Positions 62,520 through 64,000 of a stretch of DNA of 64,000 nt are shown here, one piece after another. Numbering within the stretch: the stretch's first letter is position 1; every line of letters starts with the position of its first letter. The position numbers and the translations under genes are program-made. The notes under the pieces were generated by a model. The model did no database searches. It was not told the origin of the DNA and saw only the letters and a program-made list of their open reading frames with translations. This DNA comes from Galeruca laticollis (taxonomy: Eukaryota; Arthropoda; Insecta; Coleoptera; Chrysomelidae). The stretch spans positions 228,616,122 through 228,680,121 of the forward strand of contig OY998175.1 in the NCBI GenBank assembly GCA_963921935.1, given 5' to 3'.

Positions 62520-63090
62520 ACCATAGCGTTATTTTGCAGACACCTTCCACCCCCTGAATTCAAAAGCATTGTTAATGTACTAGCTATAAAATTTTTTGTG
62601 CTAGGTGTCTTTCATTTGTGCTAGCATTTTGGCGAAAAAATTCCATCCGGAGGGGGCTAGCGTTAACCTGGCCCCACCCGAATTCAAAAGCATTTTTATT
62701 GTAAGCTGTTGGTGTGCTAGCTATAAAAAATGGTGTGCTAGGTGTCCCTTATCTGTGCAAGCATTTTGGCGAAAAAATTCCAACCGGGTGTGGCTAGAGT
62801 TAACCTGGCCCCACCCGAATTCAAAAACATTTTTATTGTAAGCTGTTGGTGTGCTAGCTATAAAAAATGGTGTGCAAGGTTGTGCTAGGTGTCCTTCATC
62901 TGTGCTAGCATTTTGGCGAAAAAATTCCAACCGGAGGGCGTTAACCTGGCCCCACCCGAATTCAAAAGCATTTTTATTGTGAGCTGTTGGTGTGCTAGCT
63001 ATAAAAATTGTTGTGCTAGGTGCCCTTTATGTGTGCTAGCATTTTGGTAAAAAAAATCTAACCGAGGAGGGGGGCAGCTTGACGGACCTG
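62520..63090 (+). repeat. ~138 bp tandem repeat, longer copy (inverted relative to 54084-54365)
   Basis: Units share CACCCGAATTCAAAAGCATT, AAGCTGTTGGTGTGCTAGCT, GTGTGCTAGGTGTCC and GCATTTTGGCGAAAAAATTC, with CCCGAATTC landmarks at about 62677, 62814 and 62953. A degenerate first unit starts at 62545. The right end (GGGGGGCAGCTTGACGGACC) is the complement of the left end of the 54084 copy. Frames at 62605 and 62930 are products of the repeat. Confidence 0.87.
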
Positions 63091-64000
63091 TCATTTCTAA
63101 TATATAGCCGATAGATCGGCTTATTGGACGACCCAGTCTTTCCATTCTATAAACGTAGTCATTACAAATTTTTTAAGGTAATTTTTTACAAAAATTTTTA
63201 TTCCAACTTTAACCTTTTATATTTTCAACAAATATGAAAAAGAAGAAACCAAATATGGTCAGTGATTCGGATGCACCTTTCCTCTATTGAATGACGTAAG
63301 AAATGCATATATTTAAAACATAGTTTCGGAATTATAAATTTTTTTAAGTAAGCATGTTAAAAAAAGTTCAGAAATTTTACGTTTCTGAACTGAAAATTCG
63401 AATTTTGGGTTTCCAGTGAATGTATGGGAAAAATTATGCAGTAACTATTTTTATTTTACGTTTAAATACATTCTCGTTATTAAAAAACATTTTTTCCATT
63501 AAAAAAATGTGTTAAAAAACAATAACTTCATTAAATTTGTCATGACTGAAAACCTCTAACTTCAGAATGTCGTGGAAATCGTACAGTAACTACTATTTTT
63601 AAGACTCGCAAATAATACAATTTTCAACGTTTTTATTTTTTTAGGTCTGTCAAATAGGCCCTGCAGAGAAACTAATTCCACCATTGGGTTCCTCGTCCCA
63701 TAAAACCCTTTACCCTAGATTTTCATTCGAATCAGATAAAATTTAATTACCTCTCCTTAATGGGGCCTGGCGAAATTTTCAAATTACGTTTTGACCACTA
63801 AAAAGTCGAGACCGTTTTCATCCACATGATTTTTCCCCAGGTAGCGTCTCAAAAATTGAGTTCAGGTTCCCTATTAATGGGATGATAATAAAGTTTATTA
63901 TTCGATTTAATGAATCAGTTAGAATTTTTTTACTTACGGCCAACACTGTGTTATAATAGTATTCAATTAATTATTTTTACATCTTAATTGTATTTATTAA
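63091..64000. other. No gene recognised
   Basis: AT-rich, no credible frame or element end. Confidence 0.45.

Noticed and set aside
1..64000. tRNA, rRNA or CRISPR loci
   Set aside because: None seen by eye; tRNA-like matches are limited to retrotransposon primer sites.

Overview
This window looks like a stretch of AT-rich, repeat-dense insect nuclear DNA. A beetle is my guess from the overall character, not from a marker gene. There are no operons, ribosome binding sites or bacterial genes. Nearly everything recognisable is a transposable element, a tandem repeat or a processed pseudogene, in varying decay. Introns with GT..AG ends, retrotransposon LTRs with a tRNA-type primer site, TTAA and ATAT/ATAC target duplications, and fragments of SAFB, USP and histone H2B all point to an arthropod host.

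Layout. 0.2-2.9 kb: decayed Ty3/gypsy remnant (+). 4.0-6.0 kb: a ~172 bp tandem repeat in two ~1 kb blocks. 6.2-6.6 kb: Tc1/mariner-like transposase remnant. 6.8-9.1 kb: Merlin (ISXO2-like) transposon with introns. 9.1-10.7 kb: LINE scrap, SAFB-like pseudogene (-) and a histone H2B tail fragment. 11.3-12.0 kb: Crypton tyrosine recombinase. 12.1-16.1 kb: two-ORF LINE (-). 16.4 kb: hairpin element. 17.1-18.8 kb: Penelope-like element (-). 18.8-19.4 kb: GC-rich ~140/280 bp repeats. 22.5-26.6 kb (-): USP pseudogene, a LINE and a hAT scrap in tandem. 27.2-32.6 kb: a 140 bp tandem array split by a gypsy element (copy A, 27588-32035). 33.6-34.3 kb: LINE RNase H fragment. 34.5-35.4 kb: decayed gene of unknown type, faintly Rep-like. 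37.36-39.84 kb: apparently intact piggyBac. 40.0-41.65 kb: near-perfect inverted pair of Penelope 3' ends. 42.5-43.0 kb: possible small three-exon host gene (-). 43.8-45.1 kb: solo and partial gypsy LTRs. 45.1-45.8 kb: LINE 3' end. 46.2-49.7 kb: gypsy copy B. 51.2-53.6 kb: LINE (-). 54.1 and 62.5 kb: inverted copies of another ~140 bp repeat. 54.43-60.88 kb: full-length gypsy copy C.

The most notable system is the gypsy family seen as copies A, B and C and several LTRs. In A and C, Gag begins with a SAP DNA-binding domain resembling the host SAFB family, followed by a coiled coil, capsid and zinc knuckle. Pol carries protease, RT, RNase H and integrase, and then continues in frame into an OARD1/TARG1-like macrodomain plus a CCCH zinc finger. 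The macrodomain appears to have lost its catalytic Asp in both copies. A retrotransposon polyprotein that joins chromatin binding to a putative ADP-ribose reader suggests it engages host chromatin or ADP-ribosylation. That function is inference.
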